Assembly (NCBI GenBank): GCA_022579005.1
Contig: MU401720.1
Location: 1 to 45,085, forward strand
Reading direction: 5' to 3'
Source: Poronia punctata
Taxonomy: Eukaryota; Ascomycota; Sordariomycetes; Xylariales; Xylariaceae
DNA length: 45,085 bases
In this document: positions 33,551 through 45,085 of the stretch, in pieces
Position numbering within the stretch: the first letter of the stretch is position 1
Layout of the letters: every line of letters starts with the position of its first letter
Notes under the pieces: generated by a model
Seen by the model: only the letters and a program-made list of their open reading frames with translations
What the model was told of the DNA's origin: nothing
The model's database searches: none
Translations under genes and position numbers: made by a program

Positions 33551-36500
33551 TCACTTGAGGCGGATCGGAAGGCCACCGAGCTGTTTGCCAACCCAGCTTT
33601 CTGCCTCTTTAATGGCATCATTGAGCTTTTCCGGGTGCACACCGGCTCCCTGGCGCGTAGGGCCCTTACCACCAGTCTTGCCACCAATGATACCCGAAAC
33701 CACTTCTGTCCAGGCCTCCGAAGTCACTCCTTTATCGGTCAGGTGCTGGCCAACGTACACGCCGTGCAGCACCCCATCATCGCTGCCACCAGCGAAAACG
33801 TAGACGGACCTGGCCTTGTCTTCCGCTTTCTTTGATGCCTTGAAGTAGTTGAGGACATCCGACAGAGCTGTGAGAGGCCGGTCATATTAGTATGCCGTCA
33901 AAAAAGTGTTTATGGCTCATGGGCATACCCTTCATATTGGCGGAGATGCCTAGGTGGCCAACCCAGACCAAGCTATCTGGGTTCGCCTGGAAATAGTCCT
34001 GCACAGTCTGAAGCGCAGCCTTGGACTCGGCCTTTTGGCGCTTCTTCTGCTCATCGACGATTTCTTTCTGCGCCTATATAATAAAACGGGTTAACGGTTG
34101 TGCCGCAAACGGACGAAAAAGGGACGTACCTTGGTGAGGCGGTCTTGTAGCGTGGCCTTTTCAAGTGTTGATATTGTCAATGCAGCTAGCTTGACAGAGG
34201 CAGCCTTGACGGCAGCCTCCTTTTCTGAACCGAGGGATAGTTTCTCGATGCGGTCGAGTTCCTCAGCAAATGTCTGAGCCTCGGCCTGGGCCTCGCGCGC
34301 ACGTTCGCCGGTGAATGCTACAATGCGGCGAATGCCTTTGGCGATGCCACTTTCCTCGACAACCACCAGGCTCTTGATTATTGACGTTGTATCCACATGC
34401 GTTCCGCCCTATAATTAATTAGTAAAAGGGATCAGAAATTCAGGAAGATGGGGCGTAGAGGTGAGACTTGTGAGGGAAACTTACGCATAACTCAACCGAG
34501 AATTGACGCCACTTCTCGTTTGAAGGATCTTTCAGCATCTCATCCACATCAGCGCCGATAGAGACGACGCGGACCGGATCCGGATACGTCTCGCCAAAGA
34601 CAGCACGGAGACCGTTGATCTTGCGTGCCTCGGCCAGCGGGACGACCTTGGCAGACGTTTTGAGGTCTCCTTCTATCTCCCGTTTTGATATATCCTGGAT
34701 CTTGGTGATTTCTTTGGTATTGACACCCGTTTTATGGCTGAAATCGAATCGGAGCTTTTCGTGGTCCACAAGAGAGCCCTTCTGGTGTACGTCTTCACCC
34801 AGAACCTCTCTTAAAGCGTGGTTAAGGATATGTCTATTTAATTGTCAGTATGCGTATCAACTCTTCTACGCGCACACTAGTACTTACGTTCCCGTGTGGT
34901 TGTTTCTTATGCTCTGAAGCCAAGTCAGTAGAGTTCCGCAGCCAGTTCCAACTACCACTTACCGAGCGTCTCAGCTCGTCAAAGACACACGTGACTGAAT
35001 CCCCTTCCGAGAGGTGGCCATACTATATCTGCTGTTAGCTTCGTATCAAGAATATCAGTGTACATGGAATATACCTCTAAGTAACCGTTGTGCAGAACGT
35101 ATCCACCATATTCCTGAACGTCAGACACATTGAATGCAGCGACGCCATCGATGATTATTCTTCCTGTATCTCCAATTTGACCACCGGATTCGGCGTAGAA
35201 GTTTGTCTTGTCGAGTATTAGACCAAGCGGGGTCTTTTCGGGCAATGATTTCGTCGTGGACGCAAAGCCCGTCTTTCCAGTGAAGATGCGTTGCACAACG
35301 CCTCGCGACTCTCCTTGTCCATACTTGGCCTCCGAGTCGGTTCTGGGCACGTTTTTGCTTTCTAACTCTGACAGTTGGTGTACGTCTAGGGCGGGGAAGG
35401 TCTCTAAATCGGACTGGACCGCCTTGCTTGCTTCACGGGCTTTTTCCTCTGCGAGTCTGATCTCCTTCTCGTCAATGGAAATCCCAAGGTCTTGGGCCAT
35501 AAGCTATCGGTTTGTTAGTAAACTGTCGTTTGGGAGACAATGCGAAGCCTTTACCTTGGTCAGATCCTCAGGGAAACCGTATGTGTCGTAAAGTCGCCAC
35601 TGAAAATAGTTAGCATATTTCACCGTCTCTTATATAAGAATATATGGGTGCATACAACGTCGGAACCAGCGAGTTTCTTATCGCCTTTCAAAGCCTGTTC
35701 CGCGTATTTCTCAAACTGCCGCTCTCCTCTGTCAAGGGTAAGCGCGAATGCCACTTCCTCCTCGTCGAGAATCTCCTTGATGTCGCTGGCTTTGGCCTTG
35801 AGTTCAGGGAATTGTCCGCCCATCTCGTCGACAAGGGCAGGCAACAAACTGCTAAAAAATGATCCAACTTCGGCCTTCAAGTACTTTCTTGCGTAACGCA
35901 CACCTCTTCTAAGCACTCGACGTACGACATATCCTCGTCCAACGTTGTTAGGGACTGCGCCATCGGCAATGGCGAAAGAGAGCAACTAGAGACAAAGTCA
36001 GAAGCTAATTAGGCCACACTAGGAAAGAAGCGAAGCGTACACGCAGGTGGTCGGCACAAACTCGGTAGGCCATATCGATTCCGTCGGCATCGTCAGGTCC
36101 GTACTTGTCGGTATACGGTCTAACCTTGGTGACTTCCTCAATCTTCTTGAAAAGGGGGGTGAAAACGTCTGTCGCATAATTGGACATTTTGTTCTGGAGG
36201 ATCGATACCAGTCGCTCGAATCCCATTCCGGTATCAATATGCTTCGCCGGTAGTGTTCTCAGCGACCCATCCTTTTGGCGATCATACTGCATGAAGACGA
36301 CATTCCATATCTCTACCACCATGGGGTCGTCCGCATTCCTATGCCATGTTAGGTTTTTCAAGAGTAGGCTTTTTAAAATACTTACACAATATGCGCAGCA
36401 TTACGCCCACCGATTCTGTCGTAGTGAAGTTCACTGCAAGGTCCACAGGGACCTTGGTCACCCACTGGAGGAATTTGTCAGGTTCGTAACGCCAAGTTCA

Positions 36501-37439
36501 AAAACAGAGATAATACGTACTCTCCCAAAAGTTATCCTTCATTGAGCCTACAGGCGGTTTAGCAATGATTCCTCAGTTGTGGCGCATGTATATGTACCTG
36601 GAAGTATATGGTCAGGCTTAACACCAACCTGCTCCCATAGGGCTTTGGCTTCAAGATCGGGCTCCAGGCCCAGAGCCTTGTCTCCTTCGAAATATGTGAC
36701 GTAGAGACGGTCAGGGTCGAGACGGAAGACCACGGTCAAGAGTTCCCAAGCCATGCTAATGGCATCTTTCTTGAAGTAGTCGCCGAAGGACCAGTTGCCC
36801 AACATCTCGAAGAGCGTATGATGATAGCCATCACGTCCAACATCGTCCAGATCATTATGCTTGCCGCCAGCACGAATGCACTTCTGGCTGTCGGCAGCAC
36901 GTTTCAGTTGGGCGAGCGGATCAGTCTGTCCAGCCTTTCCCAGAAAGATTGCTAGTAAGGGGTGTCAGTAGGTCCCTGATTTCACTATTGTTATATCGCC
37001 ATGTACCTACGCTTAAACTGGTTCATGCCCGCATTGACAAAGAGTAGGGTGGGGTCATTGTTTGGCACCTAAACATGGTGAGCCAGTGTTTCCGATTTTT
37101 AATCCTCCAGAAGACGCGTATTTACTAACCACGGACGCGCTAGGGACTGTGGCGGAGTTAGCAACAGAGGACAGCTTAGCAGGAGATGAGGGATACAGCC
37201 TAGTATTTACCAATAGTATGTTGCTTGTCAGAGAAGTAGCCGAGAAAGGTTCGGCGGACCTCGGGGGCGGTCCATCTCGAGATGTCAGCCATGGCGAGCG
37301 TGCGGGTTCGTGAGATTTGCGAATAGAATCTAACAAATCCCATGTAACGAGGCTTTGGGTCTGCGTAGGGATGGGGAAGGTTTTGTAGACATGTGATTTT
37401 TGGCCATCGTCCAACACGCAGGAGAGGGCCCTGAGGCAT
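33551..37439 (-). CDS. ALA1: alanyl-tRNA synthetase, cytosolic/mitochondrial
   Basis: Class II synthetase that charges tRNA-Ala; essential. I place sixteen exons: 37439-37211, 37146-37130, 37068-37011, 36951-36598, 36547-36521, 36464-36386, 36338-36041, 35985-35656, 35599-35555, 35503-35075, 35022-34963, 34913-34888, 34833-34485, 34408-34130, 34073-33929, 33867-33551. Frame is kept throughout: 1013 residues, or 964 from the second Met. Catalytic-domain landmarks: [69 protein letters not shown]. The editing site has NNHTGTH (His648, His652) and CGGTH (Cys767, His771). The C-terminal domain follows. The first 49 residues are basic and Arg/Tyr-rich without acids early on, like a mitochondrial leader. 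MADISRW (Met at 37292) matches cytosolic starts, so both forms may come from one gene, as in yeast ALA1. Confidence 0.95.
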
Positions 37440-38130
37440 GACTCAGATAGAGACAAGCCACTTTTATCGATAGACGCTCCCAATGTACCTGCTACTTTTG
37501 ATCAAGCAGATGCCATTATCTTGCTCGGTAGCTGCTCATCCGGCATTGCCCATTGAGAGACGGTGTTGTGTGTTAGTCACGTGTAATTACAGAGCTTTGG
37601 TCCCGCGCTAGCCGCCCGTCTAGGCGTTTTCCCGATACCGGAGCCACCGTTAGAACGTGCATTAGGTACCAGCTACTTCGTTATCTCAGATGGTGGGGTT
37701 GACAGGACCCCGCGTTCAACCGAATACAACCCACCAGGAGTCCATTGCCATTAGGGGGCAGTAGTCTTTACCTAACACATGATGTGTCTAATTCAACAAA
37801 CAGTCAACTACTCCAACTACGGCGCTTCAAATACTAACACCCAACAAGCATTTCATCTTATCCGACAACATGCCTCATCTGTAGATAGAGACTTGTCGCG
37901 ATTGTACCTCAAAGTTGCGCTCGCACTTGCGCGTACTATATACGTGTATAAAGCGCATACCGTCCCGACTAGGTATGTTCTAAGGAGGACCTAGTACTGT
38001 CACCATCCCTTCAGGCAAGTGTTATTAACCTCAATTAGTCCGATATACACACGGGTTGCAGACTTGCAGCCATGTTCGAACCCCGACAGCATATTATACA
38101 TATCAACCGCAACTTCCCAAGACCCTCATC
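37440..38130. promoter_or_regulatory. upstream of alanyl-tRNA synthetase, no gene seen
   Basis: 691 bp between the synthetase start and the stop of the next minus-strand gene. It should hold the synthetase promoter. A TTCGAAC word at about 38073-38079 recalls a T-loop, but flanking bases do not pair as a tRNA. Confidence 0.5.
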
Positions 38131-38742
38131 TTAGACATCAAGAAGAGAACCGCCTTCCTCCAGCCGAGCGGCCTCTTTGCGAAGGACATCTATCCTAAAT
38201 AGCCTATACGCATTCTCGATCCTCGATTTCCTCGCCGGGTCCTCACTTATGACCCGAGCCGCCGACCATGTGCCAGAGAGCAATCCGAGCTCGCCGCCCA
38301 AAAATAAACCTCCCAGGCCGAAAAAGAAGTGCGTGGCGAAATCACCAAAGGAAGTCGGGCGCATCAGCGGCGTGATATCGGGAATCGCCTCTGCCCAAAA
38401 GAAAAATTCGCATTAGTCATGGCACCCACCCAATCAACCATCCATCCAGTCTTTTTGCGAAAACTCACCTTGCCTGCCATTAGGAAACACGACAAAGGAA
38501 GGCTTTTCCTTTGCGCGAAAGGCGGCAAACATCTCGGACCGCACCTTCCTTAACCTGATGGCGGCATATAAGCCCAGACCGACGCCAATGAGCGACCCGA
38601 CTGTCGTGTACGTGGTGGCCTTTCTCGTGGCCCGGACTAATGCGTCGCGGTCGGAGGCGTCGAGGTCGTGTTTCATGTGTTCCTTTGCGAGATTCGCAAG
38701 GTCGTTGTGTTGTTCAGACGAGCGGAATGCTGCGAGCGACAT
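38131..38742 (-). CDS. small conserved two-helix membrane protein
   Basis: Two exons, 38742-38469 and 38390-38131, with a phase-1 GTGAGT...CAG intron; 177 residues. The frame continues upstream of 38742, but only with a TTG, so this ATG (MSLAAFRSSEQHND) is taken. A soluble, charged N-terminus of about 45 residues precedes TTVGSLIGVGLGLYAAIRL (helix 1, with glycine zipper) and FFFGLGGLFLGGELGLLSG (helix 2, very Gly-rich). A charged amphipathic C-terminus (ENAYRLFRIDVLRKEAARLEE) follows. The Gly-rich helices and small size suit a mitochondrial or ER membrane protein. I do not recognise a named family and assign no function. Confidence 0.75.
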
Positions 38743-39880
38743 CTTTTTTTTCGAGTGACTTGATATATTAAGAAACAATTATAGATTTAAATGATATTAG
38801 ATTTGTAAACCTCCGAATTTTGGAATTCGATTGGAAGAAAGAATAATCGAATATAAGATAGATAGATCAATTGGAATGTTTTGTTTCCGTTTTCCAAGCT
38901 ACAAAAGTCAAAATCGCTACGATTCGGCAACATGACATCACCATGCTCTTCGCGACCAACTTTCTCCCCTGCGACGTGCGTCCCTCCGTTCCGAGATCCC
39001 GGGAAATCCTCTAATCCTATTTCAGTTGGCGCTGTCCCCGTTTTTCTCTAGCCTACCCCACGACAGCACAACACTCGATGTATTCAAATATAAACTCTTG
39101 TCTACCGCATTTCAGTTCCTCATAAATAATCGGACTGCTTCTTCAAACCCCAATCGTCCCTTTCACGCATCCTCGTCGGATTACGGGGGCGGATTGGTGG
39201 GATATACAACATCTATCACGGTAAGACTGATCTCTCATTCTGTTTGCATGTCTGGAATTTCGTTCTTCTTCTTCCTCAACTTCCTGCTACCATGATGAGT
39301 TTAATTACTAGGCCTGCTTTGCCTGATGTTTCAAGGTGATGAGACACAGTAATACTTATTCATTTTCATACACTCTGATATAGCATGATGCCTTTTGGGG
39401 TAATCTGACTACTATCTGTGTTTATACCTGGCTTACAAAGCCCCTTTAATATCACAAGGTAACTGTGGACCAGGATGCTTCTCTCTAGGCATTTTGCATT
39501 ATAAAGATCTTCTAAGGCCCTTCTAATAGCACTTGGCTCTAAAGAAATATATCTGAGTCCGAGGTTGAGCAAATATGTCACGTAATTCGCAATCATAATA
39601 ATACTACTTACTCTCCGGTTCATGATGCTTGAGCTCCGAGTCCAGAACCAGTGATAACGTTATACGGGACTTCACTGGGCTTAATTCCCCTGAATCATAC
39701 GAGGAAAAGGGGAGAAATAGCTAAAGCGACACCCTGAAGGAAATGTGTCTCATGTTTTTTTTTTCTTTCTAATAAACTACTGGGTCCACATGGAGATACT
39801 GTTATTCATACTCAAGAAAGCATACTCACCCTCTCCTAGCCAGGATATCGCACGCACTCTCTAAACCGCCAGCGATAGAC
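38743..39880. other. intergenic, no supported gene
   Basis: About 1.1 kb. A plus-strand frame (39026-39295) with a donor-like site ACGGTAAGA at about 39218 could be the 5' end of a lost gene, but no continuation was found. A minus-strand frame (39366-39623) is of unknown nature. It marks the passage from conserved genes to the AT-rich edge. Confidence 0.4.
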
Positions 39881-40614
39881 TCAATGATATTTTGCCAATT
39901 GGACTGGTTTGCAGTCATCGGAGGGGAATGTTGTAGAGTTCCCCGCGGCCTCAGGGTCCTCAGGCCCCCTATAAAGCTCAAGCGTCTGACAAATAAAACA
40001 AGCCCACCAACCTAGATGAAGGTCGTAAGAACAAACGTCAGCCACTCGCATCATACATTGACTCGATGCGGACATGGTTGTTAAGCCAAAGCTACTCACC
40101 CTTGGTGCTCCCGTTAACCTCAAGATAGCCATCGTCGTTTAATGAAAACGGCTTGTCACTCGCTCTGGGCCCATCCGCGTCACAGATCGTATAGGCCTTC
40201 CGAACCTCTTCGTCTGTTACCAGGGGCCCCTCGAGAAAGCAGGACTTGCCGTGGACGTCTACATATGAGATGAAATAACAGTCAGTGTCAGCTCTATTAA
40301 TTACAATGGGGAGAGAAAGAATACGATACAACTGTTTCGGACTGAAACGATATGGGTTCATTTGATAGACAATCCAAGTACGTACCGAAGAAGAGGGCGC
40401 CATCCTCAAGGTACGAAATATCAGATGAGAAAGCAGCTGGACGCTGTATTTGGACCACGTGTCTAATTGCATCTATCTTGACACTGACAAGGGGAAACGA
40501 TTCGATTATATCACCGTAGGCAAAAAGCTGGAATACACCAGAAGATTCTGGGACAACCGGAGAAGCCAGAGCAGCGTCGACAGCTGCGAAAATAGTAGCA
40601 ATCGCGGTATGCAT
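39881..40614 (-). CDS. small secreted protein, effector-like
   Basis: Three exons, 40614-40386, 40258-40100 and 40011-39881, all GT-AG and in frame; 172 residues. The N-terminus MHTAIATIFAAVDAALASP looks like a signal peptide, though with an Asp inside the hydrophobic part, cleaved near Ala/Ser-Pro. The mature part has no further hydrophobic helix. It has five cysteines (KSCF, TICD, ACFIC, DDCKP) and two N-glycosylation sequons (NGST, NSTT). It is exported in all likelihood. The small size, cysteines and position at the edge of a RIP-mutated block are the usual marks of candidate effectors, but no family is recognised and no host role can be claimed. The odd cysteine number is unusual for a disulphide-stabilised effector. 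The ATG lies about 23 bp from sequence shared with the left repeat, so its promoter lies in mutated DNA. Confidence 0.7.
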
Positions 40615-40636
40615 TGTGATGTAACAAGGGGCTTAA

Positions 40637-43600
40637 TATAGCGACTTGGAAGTGGGAATAGCTTTAATTTAATTTAATAATTTTGTATAGGCTAAAAGGG
40701 TTTATAAAGAGAAAGTCTTTTTTTAAGCCTTAAAGAGAATATAGGTTTATTTATTTTTATTTTTAGCTAAAAATTAGCAGTTTTTATTTTTTTTATATAA
40801 AGAAAGTTTATACTTTATATTTATAAGTATATATAATATAAAACTAATAAGTTAATTTTATTTAACCTTTTTATTTAAAAGGCTATTTTTAATATTTATA
40901 GCTTTTTAATTAGCTAAGTTTTATTATTTAAATATTTTATATAATATTAGCTTTTTTTTTTTAAAGCCTATTTTAAGCGCTAACGTAGTTAATAATAATA
41001 TAAGTTAATTAAAAGCATTATAATAGCTTTTTAAGTAAAATATTAAAGCTATGCTTAAAAAGTATTATGCTAGCTTTTTATATAGCTTAAAAATTTATTA
41101 GTTTTTATAGTTTAAGCTAGTAAAACTTTTTAACTATAGCTTTAGCTTTATTATTTATAAAGTTATTATAAAGCTTTTAAGTTTAATTTTTTTTTGCTAG
41201 CTAATTTTTTTATTTAATTAAGTACTTAATATTTTTTAAAAAAGTTTTTATAAAGTTAACAACTTTATTTATATAGTATTTTTTTAATTTAATTAGTACT
41301 ATATTTTATAAAACCTAATTAAAGTTAAAAAGTTTTTAATTACTAGTATAGTAAGGTTTAATTAAAAAAATATAAAAAGTATTATATATTTTTTACTTTT
41401 TAAGTAGTATAAGCTTAATAGTAGTAAGTAAAATAATATTAAAAATATAAAAAAAACTTAAAAGTTTTTTATTAAGCTTTTTTACTAGTTATTTAGTTTT
41501 AATATTTTAAATATTTAATATTATTAATTAATTCTTTTAATATTTTAAAGCTTTAAGCTTTTTTTATTTACTTATTTTTTTATTTATTTTTTTAATTAAC
41601 TTTAAAATGTTTTTTAGCAGTTTTATAAACTTTTATTATTTAGTAAGCATATAATTTACTATTAAAATTTAAAAGTTTAATATTAGCTAGTAATAAGTTA
41701 TAAGCTAATAAATAGTACTTATAATTAATATAAAATAAAGTTATATATATTAAAGTAAAAAAAATATTATTATAAGCAAATTTAGTTATAAATAATAAGT
41801 TTTTTTAATTATTTATTTTATAATTAATAAATGTTTAAAAGTATGCTTTAAAAAACTAATTAAGCTATTTTATTTAGCTATTAGTTTAAAAATAAAATAT
41901 AATACTTATATAAAGCTTAATTTTAATAAGCTTAAAAAGGTTTTTTTAAAAGTAAGTAATAAATTTAAAATCTTTATTAAAAATAATATTTAAAAAAATA
42001 TTATAATATTTTTAATAAGTTTTAATAAAAATTTTAATAAAACTTTTAGTTTTTTTTATTTACTTTTAAAAGTATAAATTATTTTATTTTAATAAAAAGG
42101 TTAACTATTATTTATATAAAATTATATTTATTAAAAAAAAAAAGTTTATAATAAAGTTTATTACTACTATATTTTATAGTTAATAGTAAAGCTTTATAAG
42201 CTATAAAAGTTTAAAAAATATATGCTTTAAAGCTTTATTTTGCTAGCACTTAAAATATTTGCTTATAAAGCTTTTAATAATGCTTTTTATACTTAGCTAC
42301 TAAAAATTATAAATAATTAGCTTAAATATTTTATTTATATTTATATAATTAGCTATAAAAGTATTATATTTTAATTTTATTACTTTAATTTATAAGTTAT
42401 AAAAAACTTAAAAGTAGTTTTTATAGTATAAAAAACTATTTTTTAATATTATATTTTTTTATAGTACTTTTAATTTAAGCTTATACTTAAAATTTTTAAG
42501 TTTAATTTTTTTTATATGCTTAATAAAGCTTTAATTTTATTTTAAAACTTTAAAGCTATAAAAGTGTTTTAAAGTTATTAAAGTTATTAGTAATCTTACT
42601 AATAATATTATAATTAAAAAAACTTGTTTTAAAAAGCTTTTAAAGTATAAAAAATATTTTTTTTATAAAACTACTTTAATAAGCTAGTTTTTAGCTTTTT
42701 TTTTTAAGCTAATATTATTATAATTAAAAAAAAATATTAGCTTTTTTATTTTATTTTTTAAGCTTATAGTTAATAATAAACTAATAAGTTAATAGTTATT
42801 ATGCTTATTTTGTATATTTTTTATTTATTACTTTAGTAGTAATAAAGTAAATAAGGTTTTAATAATTAAAATAAATTTTTATTTTATATTTAGCGCTTTT
42901 TAAGTATTATTTTTATTAATTAAAAAAGTTAACTATTGCTAGCAATTTTTTATTATAAATTTTATAATTTATTTTTGCTAGCAAAAGTTTTTAAAAGTAA
43001 AATATAATAAGTTAAAGTTTGCTATTTTTATTTTTTTAAAAAAAAACTATACTAAAAGCATAGTTAAAAGCGTTAGTTTTAATATATATTATAGCGTTAA
43101 AATTAAAGTAAACTAAAATTAAAGCTATAATAAATTTATATTTAAGTGTTTATATAGCTTTAGCTATTTAGCTAGTTTATTTTTAAGTTTTAGTATTAAT
43201 TTTGTTTATATTTATTAAAAGCTTTACTATTTTAAAAAAGTTTTTAATAAAATATTAATAAAAGTTAGCAAAGCTTATAAATTATTATAATTTTTTAAGT
43301 ATTTTTAAATTTTTATATTTAGTAATATAGTTAATTTTATTTTAAGCTATTTTAATACTTTTAATACTAATAATATATTTTAAAAATTTAACTTTTTTAA
43401 CTTATTACTTATACTTTTAAAATATAATAGCAAAGTTATACTAAGTTAAGCAATAAAAAACTTTTTTTATAATATAATTATATTTTTTAATAGTATTTAT
43501 ATAAATAAGCAAATTATTTAAATAAATAAGTAAACTATTATTTATAAAGTTTTAAAAAATATTATTTATTATAAACTAAAACGTTACTAAAGTATTAATT

Positions 43601-45085
43601 AGTTTTATAAGTATAATAGTATATTTAAAAAGCTTATATTTATATTAAAAAGCAGTTTTTTATTTATAACCTTTTTTAATTTAAATTAAATAAAAACTAA
43701 ATTTAAAATTTATTTTAGTAAATTATTTAGCTATGCTAAAATATGCTTATAATTTAAATATTAATAAAATTAAATATTAAATTAATATTATAATATTATT
43801 AAGTTTTTAGTAATTAACTATAAAATATAGCTTTATAATATTTTTTTTATTTATAAACATTAAAAAAGCGCTATATAATAATATTAATTTTTTAATATAT
43901 TTAAAATTTAATATTTTTTTTAGCTAAACTTTTAAAGCGTTTAGCTTTTTAGCAGTTATAGCATAAAAAAGTTTTTAAAAAAGCATTTTTTTTTTAAAAG
44001 TTAATAGCATAATTTTATATTATATAATTAAGTAAATAAAAAATAGCTTTTTTATTTATAATAAATAAATAATTTTAAAACTTTTTAAGCATATTTATAA
44101 AAGTATTTTAAGTAGCTTAAATAATTACTATAATATTAAACTTTAAAATATTTAGCTAAACTTTTTATTATTAAATAACTAAACTAGTATAATTTTTTTT
44201 ATAATAATTTAAAATAAATTAAATTTTATTATTATTAAAAAAAAGTATACTAGCTAGTATTTTTTTATTTACTATTAAAATAAAATAATATTATATAAGT
44301 TATTAAAGCTAAATAGTTTAAAATTAAAATAAATAAAGTAATTTTTTTAGTAGCGTAATATAAAATAGTTTATATAATACTTATTGCTATTTTTTAAAAC
44401 AATAGTATTAAAGCTAGTTATAAGCTAAAAAAATTATTATTTAATAATAAAAAGCTTTTATACTTAAGCTTTTTTTAATAATATTATAAATATAAAACTT
44501 TTAATATTTAATAAAGCTTTTATAAAGTATTTTTTATTATTATAAAGTAAAGTTATAAAAATAATAAATTATTAGCTAGCTTTTAGTTTTTAAAAAATAT
44601 AATATTTAAGTTTAAAAGTATTATTAGGTTTTTTTTTAAAAGTAAAATTAATAATTACTTTGCTTTTTTTTAGCTAGATTTTATAAAGTATAATATAAAA
44701 GCTAGCTAAAAATTTAATTTAATATTAGTTTTAATTTTTATAAACTTAGTTTTTTTAAAAAGTTTAGCTAAAATAGTATTAATTTAAGCTTTTTTAATTA
44801 AAGCAAATTTTTTTTTTTTTAAACTTTTTTTAGTAAAAAAGATTTTTTTTAAAGCTAAAAGCAAGTTTTTGCTATTTATATTTTTTTTAGTAAAATATTT
44901 TAAAGTTTAATAATTATTTTGTTTATATTGCTAATAAGCAACTTTATTATATTTATACTAAATAATAACAAACTATATAATATTTTAAAATGCTTTTTTA
45001 TTTAAAGCTTACTTTTTATTTTTAGTTTTAAACTATAATAATAGTTTTTTTATATTAAACTTTTTTAAATTATTTTTTAAAAATA
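40637..45085. repeat. RIP-degraded AT-rich block, right copy and beyond
   Basis: Roughly 4.4 kb of extremely AT-rich DNA up to the window end with no usable reading frame. Its first ~310 bp (40637-40946) are a same-orientation copy of 1-311. Mutation is lightest at the left edge (40637-40740 keeps G where the left copy has A) and very heavy further right. It has less G+C than the block inside the P450 gene and shares no obvious sequence with it. Likely a mutated transposon cluster; class undetermined. Confidence 0.85.

Noticed and set aside
38030..38110. tRNA suggested by TTCGAACCCC
   Set aside because: Bases beside the T-loop-like word do not pair and no cloverleaf fits.
39026..39295. First exon of a plus-strand gene with donor-like ACGGTAAGA
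   Set aside because: No following exon or family resemblance found; may be the relic of a lost gene but not supportable.
39366..39623. 85-codon minus-strand frame
   Set aside because: No recognisable motif and no splice partners; probably chance.
40947..45085. CRISPR, origin or RNA genes in the AT-rich block
   Set aside because: No regularly spaced repeats or structured GC-containing elements; the sequence is uniformly RIP-like.

Overview
The window reads as nuclear DNA of a filamentous ascomycete (Pezizomycotina). Genes carry many short introns (about 45-100 nt) with fungal splice sites. Three AT-rich blocks show the mark of repeat-induced point mutation (RIP): sister copies of a repeat differ almost only by C-to-T and G-to-A changes. 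A Fpk1/NRC-2-type kinase and a cytosolic/mitochondrial alanyl-tRNA synthetase fit this placement. I cannot fix the class or genus.

Layout. Positions 1-311 are the end of a RIP-degraded repeat, followed by a damaged gene remnant (312-1011). Positions 1390-19151 hold what looks like a secondary-metabolite gene cluster: a cupin protein (-), a UbiA-family prenyltransferase (-), a cytochrome P450 with a CYP7/8-like I-helix (-), a COMT-type O-methyltransferase (+), a short-chain dehydrogenase (+) and a second P450 (-). The second P450 is cut in two by about 6.1 kb of RIP-degraded mobile DNA (12103-18195). The set suits prenylation of an aromatic acceptor followed by oxidation, reduction and O-methylation (meroterpenoid-like). 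No polyketide synthase, NRPS, terpene cyclase, transporter or cluster-type regulator is visible, so the backbone enzyme must lie elsewhere or be lost.

Positions 19977-38742 look like ordinary chromosome: a seven-helix fungal-rhodopsin-domain membrane protein, an AT-hook/zinc-finger protein, an AGC kinase of the Fpk1/NRC-2 group, a CorA-like membrane protein, an F-box/LRR-like protein, a 16-exon alanyl-tRNA synthetase and a small two-helix membrane protein. Positions 39881-40614 encode a small secreted cysteine-containing protein. Its start codon lies only about 23 bp from the right-hand AT-rich block (40637-45085), whose first ~310 bp are a second, same-orientation copy of the repeat at positions 1-311. 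The 40-kb gene block is therefore bracketed by two copies of one RIP-mutated repeat.

Gene models were spliced by hand by matching reading frame, GT/GC-AG sites and family conservation. All complete models below keep frame across every junction. No database search was possible.
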